DNA of 64,000 nucleotides from the NCBI GenBank assembly GCA_002281875.1, contig NCHN01000014.1:1-64000 (forward strand). Reading direction: 5' to 3'. This document shows positions 28,575-38,560 of the stretch, piece after piece. The notes under the pieces are model-generated. The model was not told where the DNA came from. It saw nothing but the letters and a program-made list of their open reading frames with translations, and did not search any database. The stretch is from Sphingobacteriia bacterium 24-36-13. Lineage in GTDB: Bacteria; Bacteroidota; Bacteroidia; Chitinophagales; Chitinophagaceae. The stretch's first letter is position 1. Every line of letters begins with the position of its first letter. The position numbers were made by a program, and so were the translations under genes.

Positions 28575-29849
28575 TTGAAAAGAACTAAAAAGGTATATCC
28601 TGTAAAGGAAATACCAAATATAAAAGAGCAAATATTGCATTGGGTTAACCAGTTCAGTGTTTGCTCTTTTTTAGATAACCACCAATATGATTCTGCACAC
28701 CATTCTGTAGAATGTATAGCTGCTGCAGGTGAAATATCAAGAATCACAGGCCCTAACACAGCTGAATCAATTGATGTTTTTTACCAAACCAATCAAGATT
28801 GGCTTTTTGGACACTTTTCTTATGAATACAATGCAAAGTATTTAGATGGCACCCAACTGAAGAATCCAATTCATTTTAGCGATGCTTTCTTTTTTAGACC
28901 AGCCCATATTTTAACCCTCAATGAAGAATGGCTAACCATTGAAAGCTATTCCTTATTGCCTGAAGCAATTTTTGAAGAAATATGTACAACTAAAATAGTA
29001 TTAGACCATATTGAACCTATCAGCATTACTGCTTGCATCACCAAAGAAAAATATATTACTACCATTCAACAATTGCAAGCCCATATTCAGCAAGGGGATT
29101 GTTATGAAATTAATTTTTGCCAAGAATTTCATTCAAAAAATGCATTGGTTGACCCTATTGCATTGTACCGGCAATTAACCAAATTGTCTCCTACTCCTTT
29201 TGCCTGTTATTACAAAGAAAATAATGCCCATCTGATTTGTGCCAGCCCAGAACGTTGGTTAAAAAAACAGGGGAATCAGATTATTTCCCAACCAATTAAA
29301 GGAACCGTAAAAAGAGCGCTAACCGATCCCCAAAAAGATACTCAGCTGAAAAAAGAGCTATTTGAAAGCAGTAAAGACAGAAGTGAAAATGTAATGGTAG
29401 TAGACTTAGTCAGAAATGACTTTAGTAGAGTGTGCAAGCCAGGTTCTGTGTTAGTAGATGAATTGTATGGCATATATAGCTTCCCACAAGTGCATCAAAT
29501 GATTTCTACCATCAGCGGACAATTAATGGATGAAGTGGGTATAAAAGAGTTGGTAGAAACCGGATTCCCAATGGGTAGCATGACAGGAGCACCCAAGAAA
29601 AAAGTAATGGAGCTAATTCACCAATATGAACCTATCGAAAGAGGCATCTTTTCAGGGGCAGTGGGATATATCAATCCAAACAAAGACTTTGATTTTAATG
29701 TAGTTATTAGAAGCTTATTGTATAATTCTCAAACCCACTACTTAAGTTACTTAGTTGGTAGCGGAATTACCATTTACAGCAACCCAGAATTAGAATATGA
29801 AGAGTGTTTGTTAAAAGCAAAAGCCATGGAAACCGTACTAGGCAATTGA
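28575..29849 (+). CDS. pabB: Aminodeoxychorismate synthase component I-like
   Basis: A 424-aa chorismate-binding enzyme of the anthranilate/para-aminobenzoate synthase component I family. The C-terminal part has the catalytic signatures SKDRSENVMVVDLVRND (near 272-288) and GSMTGAPKKKVMELI (near 334-348), with QQGDCYEINFCQEF near 174-187. The lone gene, without trp neighbours, favours PabB (folate pathway) over TrpE. It starts with TTG at 28575; no ATG exists in the early frame. The 3' end overlaps the convergent engB by 12 nt. Confidence 0.8.
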   Translation: MKRTKKVYPVKEIPNIKEQILHWVNQFSVCSFLDNHQYDSAHHSVECIAAAGEISRITGPNTAESIDVFYQTNQDWLFGHFSYEYNAKYLDGTQLKNPIHFSDAFFFRPAHILTLNEEWLTIESYSLLPEAIFEEICTTKIVLDHIEPISITACITKEKYITTIQQLQAHIQQGDCYEINFCQEFHSKNALVDPIALYRQLTKLSPTPFACYYKENNAHLICASPERWLKKQGNQIISQPIKGTVKRALTDPQKDTQLKKELFESSKDRSENVMVVDLVRNDFSRVCKPGSVLVDELYGIYSFPQVHQMISTISGQLMDEVGIKELVETGFPMGSMTGAPKKKVMELIHQYEPIERGIFSGAVGYINPNKDFDFNVVIRSLLYNSQTHYLSYLVGSGITIYSNPELEYEECLLKAKAMETVLGN

Positions 29850-30464
29850 TTCATTTTTTAATTGAATAAAAGCTAATATCTCTTCTCTCCCTTGGTGTTT
29901 TTCGGCGCTCGTAACAAAATGCTGGGGTAAAAATTGCCAAGTACTTCTAAGTGTATCAAAAAAAGCTTGAATATTATTCGCTACAACTGTTGGCTTCTCT
30001 TTGTCGGTTTTAGTAAATACCAAACTAAAAGGAATTTGCCATTTGTCTAATTGGCTAATAAATTCTAAATCGATATTTTGTGGTTTGTGCCTGCTATCGA
30101 TTAATACAAAAACATTCACCAGATTTTCTCTTTTGCGCAAATAGTTTTCAATCATTTGCTCCCATCTTCTTCTACTGCTTTGGGCTACCTTGGCAAAACC
30201 ATAACCTGGTAAGTCTACTAGGTACCATTTCTTGAAACCTTGGTTTGTTTTATTGCTACTTTCTATTTCAAAATGATTAATTAACTGTGTTTTTCCTGGA
30301 GCAGAAGAGGTTTTGGCAAGCTTATTATTCTTGCATAACATATTGATTAATGAAGATTTACCCACGTTACTTCTGCCAATAAAAGCGAATTCAGGTCTAT
30401 CCGGTGCAGGACAAGCTTTGTAATCTGCGTTAGAGATGACGTATGCTGCTTTCTTAATTTCCAT
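29838..30464 (-). CDS. engB: Ribosome biogenesis GTPase YihA/EngB
   Basis: A 208-aa TRAFAC-class GTPase needed for 50S assembly. G1 GRSNVGKSS (about 30-38), G3 DLPGYGFAKV (about 88-97), G4 TKTD (near 152) and G5 TSAEKHQG (near 185) are all present. Slightly longer than E. coli EngB. It stands alone and overlaps the convergent pabB-like gene by 12 nt. Confidence 0.95.
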   Translation of the reverse strand: MEIKKAAYVISNADYKACPAPDRPEFAFIGRSNVGKSSLINMLCKNNKLAKTSSAPGKTQLINHFEIESSNKTNQGFKKWYLVDLPGYGFAKVAQSSRRRWEQMIENYLRKRENLVNVFVLIDSRHKPQNIDLEFISQLDKWQIPFSLVFTKTDKEKPTVVANNIQAFFDTLRSTWQFLPQHFVTSAEKHQGREEILAFIQLKNESIA

Positions 30465-30521
30465 CCTGCAAATTAAACAAAAGCCCCCACCTTTATCAAT
30501 TTAGCTAATATTCATTTTTAT

Positions 30522-32717
30522 CTAATATGCTATCCTTAATGAGAGTGACAAATTTCTTCCTGAAGCGGAAATACCACTAGCGAAATATCGGTAGTTGGTG
30601 TCTAAAATATTTTCAAGAGCAACTTGCAATTGAATTTGCTTTTTCAACTGAAATGAAGATCGTAGGTTAAGTGTGTACCAAGCAGGCATACCATCCGGGG
30701 TAGCATATTGCAGATTATCTTCTCCATTTAAATTGTATTCAGCCAACCTTTTCCAACCATTAAACAACACCCAAAAATCAGCATTCCATTTTGGGCCTTG
30801 GCGTTTTAAACTAACCCGACCATAAGTTGGAGGAACATGATCCAATGGGGTTATACCGTTTACAGCATCCCTAAATTGCCCTTTAGTAAAATTAATCACA
30901 CCTTCAAAAGAAAGGGATTCTACCAACTTTACAGATGCATTTAAACTAAGCCCATATATACGAGCCCTTGCTTTGTTTTGTAAAGCAAAAACAGCACTTT
31001 TTACTCCACTATAAAAAATACTATCCTGCCCATTAAATAAATATTTATCTAATACCAATGCATTTTCAAAAGCAGTATAAAATACAGCTGCACCATAACT
31101 AAATGAGTTGCTGTATTTGTTTAGATTAAATTCAATATTGTAAGTGTATTCGGGCTTTATATTGGTATTGGGAACTACAACCAGTCCAGTTCTTGAATCG
31201 AAAACTTTTGCTAAATCATCCACATTAGGAGAGCGAAAACCTGTACTAAATACCCATGCAGCTCTTAGATTGTTTTTGGTGGCGTAAACGATTCCTAAAT
31301 TGCCTGTAATAGATTGATTACTTTGCTTCACTTTTGTAAACGGGAAGCGAGTTACCGAAGTATCTACAAATTGTGCATTTAATTGTACCAGATTAAATCG
31401 GAGCCCATCATTAATGGTTAATCGATCAGAAATTTTAAACGTGTGTTGAGCAAATATTGCATGAGTGGCCATAGATGTTGGACCATCTGAATACCTTGTA
31501 GTAATTCGGCTTTTTGCGCCAGTCAGGATATTCGTCCTTTCAGCAGTAGACTTTACATAGTTACTATAAGACTCTGCACCAATGTGCAATTCATGCTTAC
31601 CGAAATAATGCTTGGCATCAATATTTAAACCAAAGACTTTAATTCTTTCCCACCTGAAATCTTTACTGCTGTTTTGAAATCGGCGAGCCATTCTACTTTC
31701 TTCTATATCCTGAAAACTAGTGGTGATTTTAATGTCTTTAAAAAAACCTGATTGCTCTTTTACATTTAAATGATACGCCGCCATATTTCTAAGTTGTGGC
31801 CCATAATACCACTCCGAAAAAACAGGAACCCCTCCACTTATCTCTGAGAGTCGATCATAACGAGGAATATCATTGGTATTAGAAAACTGAAGATTCAATA
31901 TATGCTGTACTTTTTCGCTACCCTGATATAGAAATTTTTGGGTTATATCAACTTGTTTATAACCAGAGCCAATTTGTTTGTTGGGATTGGAATTTGGTAT
32001 AATCATGTCTATATTTCCTACCCGTTCAACATAAATATTTCTTTTTCCAAAGTTCGGATATGCAGCGCTTCTATTACTTCCTTGAACTAAATCGCCAAAA
32101 CTTCCATAACTAACTGAAGTAAAGGAAGCCCATTTTTGTCCACCAATATTCAGCTGAATATTACCCCTATTCTCTTGCATTGCACTGGAATAACGTAAAG
32201 TAGTTGCGCCTGAAAATTGTGTTTTGTGAGTGGTTGATAAAATAGGGTCTTTGGTACTTAAACTGATCACTCCTCCTAAAGCATCACTGCCAAATAGGGT
32301 TGAAGAAGGACCATACAAAATCTCCATTCGGTCTAGAACCATATTATCGATGGTAATGATATTTTGTAAATGACCTGCACGATAAATAGCATTATTCATT
32401 CTAACACCATCTACTACCATTAAGATTCTACTTGCCTCAAACCCTCTTATAACAGGACTACCACCCCCTTGCTGACTCTTTTGTACGAATAATTTACCAG
32501 AATTAATTAGCGCATCGGCTGTATTGGGTTGATAATTAAGTTGCTCTCGTGTTTTTAAAACATCAATGGTTTGAGCAACCCTTTTAAATTTTTCTGCAAA
32601 TCGGCTGGAATAAACAACAACATCATCCAATAGTGCTGAATTCGTCTTGACGGTATCATTCAGTTGTTGTGCATTAATACCGAGAACACTTACCAGCATT
32701 AAAATGCTTGAAATCAT
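30522..32717 (-). CDS. TonB-dependent receptor, heme/vitamin type
   Basis: A 731-aa outer-membrane receptor starting at the ATG at 32717 (another at 32732). Signal peptide MISSILMLVSVLGINAQ, then a plug without the carboxypeptidase-like extra domain (QQGGGSPVIRGFEASRILMV; GPSSTLFGSDALGGVISL), then a beta-barrel. The plug resembles hemoglobin/heme and cobalamin receptors (HmuR, BtuB) rather than SusC. The downstream-oriented neighbour upstream of it encodes a heme-binding-domain protein, which supports a heme or metal-related role without proving it. Confidence 0.85.
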   Translation of the reverse strand: MISSILMLVSVLGINAQQLNDTVKTNSALLDDVVVYSSRFAEKFKRVAQTIDVLKTREQLNYQPNTADALINSGKLFVQKSQQGGGSPVIRGFEASRILMVVDGVRMNNAIYRAGHLQNIITIDNMVLDRMEILYGPSSTLFGSDALGGVISLSTKDPILSTTHKTQFSGATTLRYSSAMQENRGNIQLNIGGQKWASFTSVSYGSFGDLVQGSNRSAAYPNFGKRNIYVERVGNIDMIIPNSNPNKQIGSGYKQVDITQKFLYQGSEKVQHILNLQFSNTNDIPRYDRLSEISGGVPVFSEWYYGPQLRNMAAYHLNVKEQSGFFKDIKITTSFQDIEESRMARRFQNSSKDFRWERIKVFGLNIDAKHYFGKHELHIGAESYSNYVKSTAERTNILTGAKSRITTRYSDGPTSMATHAIFAQHTFKISDRLTINDGLRFNLVQLNAQFVDTSVTRFPFTKVKQSNQSITGNLGIVYATKNNLRAAWVFSTGFRSPNVDDLAKVFDSRTGLVVVPNTNIKPEYTYNIEFNLNKYSNSFSYGAAVFYTAFENALVLDKYLFNGQDSIFYSGVKSAVFALQNKARARIYGLSLNASVKLVESLSFEGVINFTKGQFRDAVNGITPLDHVPPTYGRVSLKRQGPKWNADFWVLFNGWKRLAEYNLNGEDNLQYATPDGMPAWYTLNLRSSFQLKKQIQLQVALENILDTNYRYFASGISASGRNLSLSLRIAY

Positions 32718-32767
32718 TTTCTTTCTACACATGCAATCATCAACCTTTAGAATTACATCCAGTTAAA

Positions 32768-33256
32768 TTATTTTTTCTTCTTTATTATTAAACTATCTGC
32801 TGGAAAACGGGCTTTCATGGTGTCTCTTACTGCAACCGACCAATCCATCAAAATAGTTCTTTCCTCGTCAGTAAGCTTGGCATCTCTATGAACAACGGTA
32901 TAAGATTCTAAAGGCATTTCACCTCCTTTAACTTCATCAAAAACTTCTTCTAATTTATGGTATTGCTTTGCTAGTCTATAAGAAGCGAATTCATTAAAAT
33001 TGAGGTGCTTTTTTCCATCTTTTACATGATCATCTAACCACCAAGCAATTGGCTGAACTTCGGCATACCATGGATAAACCGTGCTATTACTGTGACAATC
33101 GTTACAAGCTTTCACTAAAATTTGTTCTACATTTTCTGGAACTGGATACAATGAACTAATATCATTTTCTTTATTTCCAGTAATGTTTTTTTCTGGTCTA
33201 AAAGCTTGTAGAACCAGCAAAATGACCAATAGTGTTAGTAGCAATTTTTTAAACAT
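32768..33256 (-). CDS. Heme-binding domain protein (Haem_bd, CxxCH)
   Basis: A 162-aa protein with an N-terminal hydrophobic anchor or signal (KKLLLTLLVILLVLQAF) and the sequence CNDCHSNSTVYPWYAEVQPI near residues 52-71, a c-type heme site typical of the Haem_bd family. GEMPLESYTVVHRDAKLT near residues 112-129 is the second conserved part, likely holding a heme ligand. Predicted periplasmic, membrane-anchored. It lies between gpmI (10 nt upstream) and the TonB receptor (50 nt downstream). Confidence 0.8.
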   Translation of the reverse strand: MFKKLLLTLLVILLVLQAFRPEKNITGNKENDISSLYPVPENVEQILVKACNDCHSNSTVYPWYAEVQPIAWWLDDHVKDGKKHLNFNEFASYRLAKQYHKLEEVFDEVKGGEMPLESYTVVHRDAKLTDEERTILMDWSVAVRDTMKARFPADSLIIKKKK

Positions 33257-33266
33257 GGTATACTTT

Positions 33267-34790
33267 TTAATTGGTTAAAATATTTCCAGTCATTTGGGCT
33301 GGTATAGGTACTCCCATAAAAGTTAAGATAGTTGGTGCTATATCGGCTAGTTTTCCGGGTGCAATCTTCCCTTTCCATTCCTTATCAATTATAAATAATG
33401 GAACTGGATTTAAAGTATGTGCAGTATTAGGAGAACCATCTTCATTAATCAAATAATCTGCATTTCCATGATCGGCCGTTAAGAAAATGGTATATCCATG
33501 CTCAATTGCTAGTGTAACTATTTTTGCAACACAAGCGTCTACCGTTTCCACTGCTTTTACCACTGCATTAAAAACACCTGTATGACCTACCATGTCTGCG
33601 TTGGCAAAATTCAAACAGATGAAATCAGCAGATTCTGCTTCAATCTCAGGAAGAATTTTTTCTGTTAATTCAGCAGCACTCATTTCTGGCTGTAAATCGT
33701 ATGTAGCAACTTTAGGCGACGGAGCCATGATTCTAGATTCGCCGGTAAACGGCTCTTCCCTACCACCACTAAAGAAAAAAGTTACGTGTGGATATTTTTC
33801 AGTTTCTGCAATTCTAATTTGCTTTTTACCATGAGCCGACAACACTTCTCCGATGGTATTGGTTAGGTTATCATTTTCAAAAATCACATTCACATCCTTG
33901 AATTTCTGATCATACATGGTCATGGTAGTATAATGCAAATTCAATGGATGCATATTTTGTTCTGGAAAAGCTTGTTGGGTAAGCACTTCAGTGATTTCTC
34001 TACAACGGTCAGTTCTAAAATTAAAAGCAATGACGATGTCTCCTTCTTCAATCTTTGCAATAGGAGCTCCATCGGCTTTAGTTAAAACAGTTGGTAATAT
34101 AAATTCATCGGTAACCCCTGCATCATAACTAGATTGAATGGCCGACTCAGCATTTAGGGCAATATTTCCTTTTGCATTAACCAAACAATGATAAGCCAAA
34201 GCAACTCTTTCCCATCTTTTATCTCTGTCCATGGCATAATACCTTCCACTAACTGTTGCGATGGTGCCAGTTGTCTTTTCTAGATGTGCTTCAACATCTT
34301 GAATATATCCCAACCCGCTTTTAGGATCAGTATCCCTTCCATCGGTAAATGCATGTACAAAAACATTACTGAGCCCTTGCTCATGACAAATGGTACAGAT
34401 GGCTTTTAAATGACTTGTATGAGAATGAACCCCTCCATCACTTACTAAACCCAATAGATGTAGTTTTTTACCTTTCAGTTTGGCCTGTTCAATAGCATTT
34501 TTTAATGCTTGATTGGTTGCTAAAGAACCATCTCTTACTGCAACATTTATTCTTTGCAATTCTTGATATACAATTCTTCCAGCTCCTAAATTTAAATGTC
34601 CTACTTCACTATTTCCCATTTGTCCTTCAGGTAAACCTACTTGCTCCCCACAAGTGATTAGCGTTGTATTTGGGTATTGGGAATATAAAGAACTAACAAA
34701 TGGTACATTGGCATTTTGGATGGCATCGGCAGATTTTACTTTCCCTAAACCCCAGCCATCCATGATGATTAATATTACTTTTTTGCTCAT
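33267..34790 (-). CDS. gpmI: 2,3-bisphosphoglycerate-independent phosphoglycerate mutase
   Basis: A 507-aa two-domain metal enzyme of glycolysis and gluconeogenesis. DGWGLGK (11-17) holds the first metal Asp; GNSEVGHLNLGAGR near 60-73 holds the catalytic Ser; FTDGRDTDPKSG near 150-161 lies in the transferase domain; TADHGNADYLI near 434 holds the C-terminal metal ligands. Normal length. It precedes the heme-binding gene by 10 nt. Confidence 0.97.
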   Translation of the reverse strand: MSKKVILIIMDGWGLGKVKSADAIQNANVPFVSSLYSQYPNTTLITCGEQVGLPEGQMGNSEVGHLNLGAGRIVYQELQRINVAVRDGSLATNQALKNAIEQAKLKGKKLHLLGLVSDGGVHSHTSHLKAICTICHEQGLSNVFVHAFTDGRDTDPKSGLGYIQDVEAHLEKTTGTIATVSGRYYAMDRDKRWERVALAYHCLVNAKGNIALNAESAIQSSYDAGVTDEFILPTVLTKADGAPIAKIEEGDIVIAFNFRTDRCREITEVLTQQAFPEQNMHPLNLHYTTMTMYDQKFKDVNVIFENDNLTNTIGEVLSAHGKKQIRIAETEKYPHVTFFFSGGREEPFTGESRIMAPSPKVATYDLQPEMSAAELTEKILPEIEAESADFICLNFANADMVGHTGVFNAVVKAVETVDACVAKIVTLAIEHGYTIFLTADHGNADYLINEDGSPNTAHTLNPVPLFIIDKEWKGKIAPGKLADIAPTILTFMGVPIPAQMTGNILTN

Positions 34791-34892
34791 GCGTTAAAGT
34801 TAACTTATTTCTCATTCAGCTTTTGGCTGTACATTTATCAAATCGGTAAAAATGCCCATTTTTGGCATGATTATAGCACATTTTAAGCTTAA

Positions 34893-35285
34893 ATGGATTT
34901 TATGAAGAACTTGATTTTAGTAATTGGATTTATTTTGGGTGGGATATTGAATTCCCAAGCCCAATCTGAAACAGATATGGTTGTTAGAGCACTAAAATCG
35001 GCTAACCCAGATATGATTACCACTTATTTGGATGATTATGTAGACTTGAAATTATTAGATAAAGACGAAGTGAAGAATATGAGCAAAAATCAAGCTGCTT
35101 TAGCCTTAAAATCATTTTATACTGATAATGGAATAAAAGGATTTGAAAAGGTTTCTGATGGTGGAAAAGGAACACTCGTTTATATCTTGGGAAAATTAAC
35201 AACTTCTGGAAAAAGCTATAGCATAACTGTTCAGCTCAAGCAAAAAAACGGGACTTTGTATATTATTACAATGAGAATTAGCTAA
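34893..35285 (+). CDS. DUF4783 exported protein
   Basis: A 130-aa protein with a signal peptide (residues ~4-23, ending in SQAQ); an in-frame ATG at 34902 is equally plausible as start. The mature part, TDMVVRALKSANPDMITTYL and ALALKSFYTDNGIKGFE, matches the DUF4783 fold (NTF2-like). Function unknown. It precedes nadC by 9 nt, a pairing I believe recurs in Bacteroidota. Confidence 0.75.
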   Translation: MDFMKNLILVIGFILGGILNSQAQSETDMVVRALKSANPDMITTYLDDYVDLKLLDKDEVKNMSKNQAALALKSFYTDNGIKGFEKVSDGGKGTLVYILGKLTTSGKSYSITVQLKQKNGTLYIITMRIS

Positions 35286-35294
35286 AGAAGGCGC

Positions 35295-36158
35295 ATGAAT
35301 TCATTTGATATTGCTTTGGTTTCTTTAATAGAAGCTGCATTAAAAGAAGATATTGGTAGTGGAGATCATTCTACTTTGAGTTGTATACCTGCTTCACAAC
35401 AAGGCAAAGCACTTCTCAAAATAAAACAAGCAGGTATATTGGCGGGCGTTGAAGTAGCTAAAAAAATTTTCAACTTTATTGAACCAAGCGCTCTATTTGT
35501 AGCTTTTAAAAAAGACGGAGATCAGATGCAGGTTGGAGAAATTGCATTTGAAATTACTGCATCCGTACATACTATTTTAAAAGGGGAAAGACTGGCGTTG
35601 AATTGCATGCAAAGAATGAGTGGGATTGCAACCCTTACAAATCAATATACCCAACTACTTAAAGGATACCATACCCGTTTATTAGATACAAGAAAAACAA
35701 CTCCCAACTTTAGGTTACTTGAAAAAGAAGCGGTCAAGATTGGAGGAGGCATTAATCATAGATTTGGTTTATATGATATGATTATGCTAAAAGACAATCA
35801 TATTGACTATTGTGGCGGAATAATTGAAGCCATCAATCAAGCTTATAACTATTCCAAACAATTAGTGCAACCTCTAAAAATTGAAGTAGAAACCAGAACC
35901 CTTTCAGATGTTGAATTAGTATGCAACTTGGTGCTAAATAAAGTAGATAGAATAATGCTTGACAATTTTTCTCCAGAAGAAGTTACCCAAGCGCTAAATA
36001 TTATACAAGGCAGAGTAGAGACTGAAGCTAGTGGAGGAATTAGCTTAAGAACTATTGAAGCTTTTGCAAAAACTGGGGTAGATTTTGTTAGCGTGGGTGG
36101 TTTAATTCACCAAGCCCAAAGCCTCGATTTAAGCTTAAAAGCAAGTTTCGTGAAATAA
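35295..36158 (+). CDS. nadC: Nicotinate-nucleotide pyrophosphorylase (carboxylating)
   Basis: A 287-aa quinolinate phosphoribosyltransferase of de novo NAD synthesis. LKEDIGSGDHST (residues 17-28), LNCMQRMSGIATLT near 100, DTRKTTPNFRLLEK near 132-145, the GGINHRFGLYDMIMLKDNH segment near 152-170 and ASGGIS near 246 are the conserved elements. Forms an operon with the DUF4783 gene. The nadE in this window (46449) acts later in the same pathway. Confidence 0.96.
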   Translation: MNSFDIALVSLIEAALKEDIGSGDHSTLSCIPASQQGKALLKIKQAGILAGVEVAKKIFNFIEPSALFVAFKKDGDQMQVGEIAFEITASVHTILKGERLALNCMQRMSGIATLTNQYTQLLKGYHTRLLDTRKTTPNFRLLEKEAVKIGGGINHRFGLYDMIMLKDNHIDYCGGIIEAINQAYNYSKQLVQPLKIEVETRTLSDVELVCNLVLNKVDRIMLDNFSPEEVTQALNIIQGRVETEASGGISLRTIEAFAKTGVDFVSVGGLIHQAQSLDLSLKASFVK

Positions 36159-36229
36159 ATGACCTGATTCACAAAGTTTTTCCCTTTTAGCGTATTGTTT
36201 TTTGTAATTTTCCAGCATATATTTTATTC

Positions 36230-38137
36230 ATGAAAGATGAATATAAAAAGTTAGCATTTCTATTTTGTCTTGCTTGCTTTTTTTTAGGAAAATCCACTTT
36301 ATCCGCCCAAACTTTTGCAAAAGATAGTATTGATCGTTTGCTTACTAAACAGGGTTCCGCCTTTGAACGTATTCGATTTCTAAATAATATTTCAGAAACA
36401 TTATCAGATAAAAATACAGAGCTAGCGATGGATTACGCCAATCTAGCTTTATTAGAATCGGAAAAAATTAATGAACCCAAAGAAAAAGGAATTGCACTTA
36501 ATAATTTAGCTTGGATTAAATACAGGAAAGGTGATTTTACCGCTGCATTTGATTACAGTACAAAAGCCTTAAAATGGAATGATTCTATCCGAAACTTACC
36601 AGCACTAGCCGCTTCATTTAGATGTATGGCTTCTGTTTATAATTCTCAGGGCAATACAACTAAGTCTATTGAATTCTTTTTTAAAGACCTATCGCTTCAC
36701 ACACAACTGAATGACCAAAAAAGTATTGGGAGGGCATTAAATAACTTGTCTTTTACTTTTTTAAGAGGAAATATAACTGATAGCGCTTTGCATTATTCCA
36801 ATAAAGCACTTGCCCATAATCTAAATTTAAAAGATGATTATTTAATCGCATTTGCTTATAGAAATGCTGGGGACATATCAGAAGCTAGAAAATTATTAGA
36901 CAGTGCCAAATATTATTTCAATCTTTCAATAGAATATGCAATAAACATAAAAAGCATACAGCTTCAATTGACTGCTATGTATAGGATTGGTAGAATTTTG
37001 AATAGCGAACTTAAATACGAAGAATCTATTAATTATTTAGAAAATGCACTTCAACTCAGCATTAAAATGGGTGCAAAATCTGAAACTGCATTAATTTATG
37101 GCCTATTGGCAACTGCCTTTGAAGGAATTGGAAATTATAAAGAAGCATATCAAATTCAAAAAAAATCTAGCCTATTAAACGACTCCCTTTATCAAGAAAA
37201 AAGCAGGTCTAGGTTAGCAGAAATGCAAGCCAAATTTGAAGCCGAGAAAAAACAATCAGAAATAAATCAACTCAGAATTGAAAAAGAATTAGAAATAGAG
37301 AATAACCAAAGAAAGACGATTCTAAATTTTTCATTAATAATTACTATGATAGTAGTAATTGTATTACTCATTAATATTTGGAGAAAAAATAAATACAAAA
37401 CAGCAACCAACCTATTATTACAAACACAAAAAAAAGAACTAGAGGAAACTTTATTATTAAAAGATAGGGTTTTCTCCATTGTTTCTCATGATTTACGTTC
37501 TCCCATTGCATCTTTGAACGCAGTGCTTCCTATGCTTGATCCTGATTCATTGGACCATGAAACCTATCATCAGTTAAAATTAAATTTAACGAAACAGGTT
37601 CAAAATTTAAATTATGTACTAGACAATCTGTTGATATGGTCAAGATCTAGAATGAAAGGTGTTGATACCCCTGAATTAATAGACATTAACTTGTATAAAC
37701 AGGCAGCCATCTCTGTTGGTTTACTCAAAGGACTTGCAGACCAAAAGAATATCAGGGTAGATAACAAGATTAATACAAGTTTAAGCATTAAAGCCGACCC
37801 GCAGCATTTCGACATTATTATTCGTAATTTCTTATTGAATGCTATAAAATTTACCAACGAGCAAGGCCAAATTGATTTGTACAGTAAAATTGAAAACGAT
37901 CAGCTAGCAATTTGTATTGAAGATAATGGAGTTGGTATGAACCCTGAACAAATCAACCGGTTATTCCAATTGAAAACGCATTTTACCACCCCTGGAACAC
38001 AAAAGGAAAAAGGTACTGGCTTAGGCTTATTAATTTGTGCAGAATATGCCGCAGCTAATAATTGGGAAATAAAAGTAGACAGCCAAATTGGGAAGGGGAC
38101 AATTTTTACGATTATTTTAGCAAAAACAAACAAATGA
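36230..38137 (+). CDS. TPR-containing sensor histidine kinase
   Basis: A 635-aa sensor. Signal segment at residues 8-26; about six TPR-like repeats (50-330) that would be periplasmic; a coiled coil with KFEAEKKQSEINQLRIEKEL (about 330-360); one membrane helix (about 366-385); HisKA with H420 in FSIVSHDLRSPIASL; and a HATPase_c domain with IIRNFLLNAIKFT and GTGLGLLICAEYA. No receiver domain or response regulator is adjacent. The ATGA overlap with the SUI1-like gene couples the two. Confidence 0.88.
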   Translation: MKDEYKKLAFLFCLACFFLGKSTLSAQTFAKDSIDRLLTKQGSAFERIRFLNNISETLSDKNTELAMDYANLALLESEKINEPKEKGIALNNLAWIKYRKGDFTAAFDYSTKALKWNDSIRNLPALAASFRCMASVYNSQGNTTKSIEFFFKDLSLHTQLNDQKSIGRALNNLSFTFLRGNITDSALHYSNKALAHNLNLKDDYLIAFAYRNAGDISEARKLLDSAKYYFNLSIEYAINIKSIQLQLTAMYRIGRILNSELKYEESINYLENALQLSIKMGAKSETALIYGLLATAFEGIGNYKEAYQIQKKSSLLNDSLYQEKSRSRLAEMQAKFEAEKKQSEINQLRIEKELEIENNQRKTILNFSLIITMIVVIVLLINIWRKNKYKTATNLLLQTQKKELEETLLLKDRVFSIVSHDLRSPIASLNAVLPMLDPDSLDHETYHQLKLNLTKQVQNLNYVLDNLLIWSRSRMKGVDTPELIDINLYKQAAISVGLLKGLADQKNIRVDNKINTSLSIKADPQHFDIIIRNFLLNAIKFTNEQGQIDLYSKIENDQLAICIEDNGVGMNPEQINRLFQLKTHFTTPGTQKEKGTGLGLLICAEYAAANNWEIKVDSQIGKGTIFTIILAKTNK

Positions 38138-38478
38138 GTAAGAAAAATATAGCTGATCAGTCAGGATTTGTTTACAGTACAGATCCTAACTTCCAATTTA
38201 ATAGAACCCAAAACGAAACATTGGAAACCCTTGAACCGGCTAAACAAAATCTAATTATACAATTAGACAAGAAACAAAGAGGGGGAAAAACGGTAACATT
38301 AGTAACTGGATTTGTTGGGAAGGAAAATGACCTTGAAGCATTGTCAAAGCAATTAAAAAATTTTTGCGGAACGGGAGGAAGTGCCAAAGATGGGGAAGCC
38401 ATAGTGCAAGGCGACCAGCGTGATAAAGTGTTGCTTTGGTTACAAAAAAATGGTTATAGTAAAAGCAAAAAAAAATAG
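38134..38478 (+). CDS. SUI1/YciH-type translation initiation factor
   Basis: A 114-aa protein starting at the ATG that overlaps the kinase stop by 4 nt (ATGA). The C-terminal ~75 residues form the SUI1/eIF1 domain: KKQRGGKTVTLVTGF, LKNFCGTGGSAKDGEAIVQG and QRDKVLLWLQKNGY are diagnostic. In E. coli the homologue YciH influences start-codon selection and has been linked to stress translation control. The N-terminal 40 residues are variable and probably flexible. Confidence 0.9.
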   Translation: MSKKNIADQSGFVYSTDPNFQFNRTQNETLETLEPAKQNLIIQLDKKQRGGKTVTLVTGFVGKENDLEALSKQLKNFCGTGGSAKDGEAIVQGDQRDKVLLWLQKNGYSKSKKK

Positions 38479-38560
38479 GCGAGAATGAATTTAAATTATA
38501 TTGAAAAAAATATTCTAACTTACTGTCTTTCTAAAACTTTTCATTCAAACTAATACCATC

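Noticed and set aside
34840-34872. Small hairpin ATGCC/GGCAT before the DUF4783 gene
   Set aside because: Only five base pairs and no T-tract; weak compared with the other terminators.
38062-38133. Longer start for the SUI1-like gene
   Set aside because: Would lie inside the kinase's ATPase domain; the ATGA overlap at 38134 gives the usual family length.
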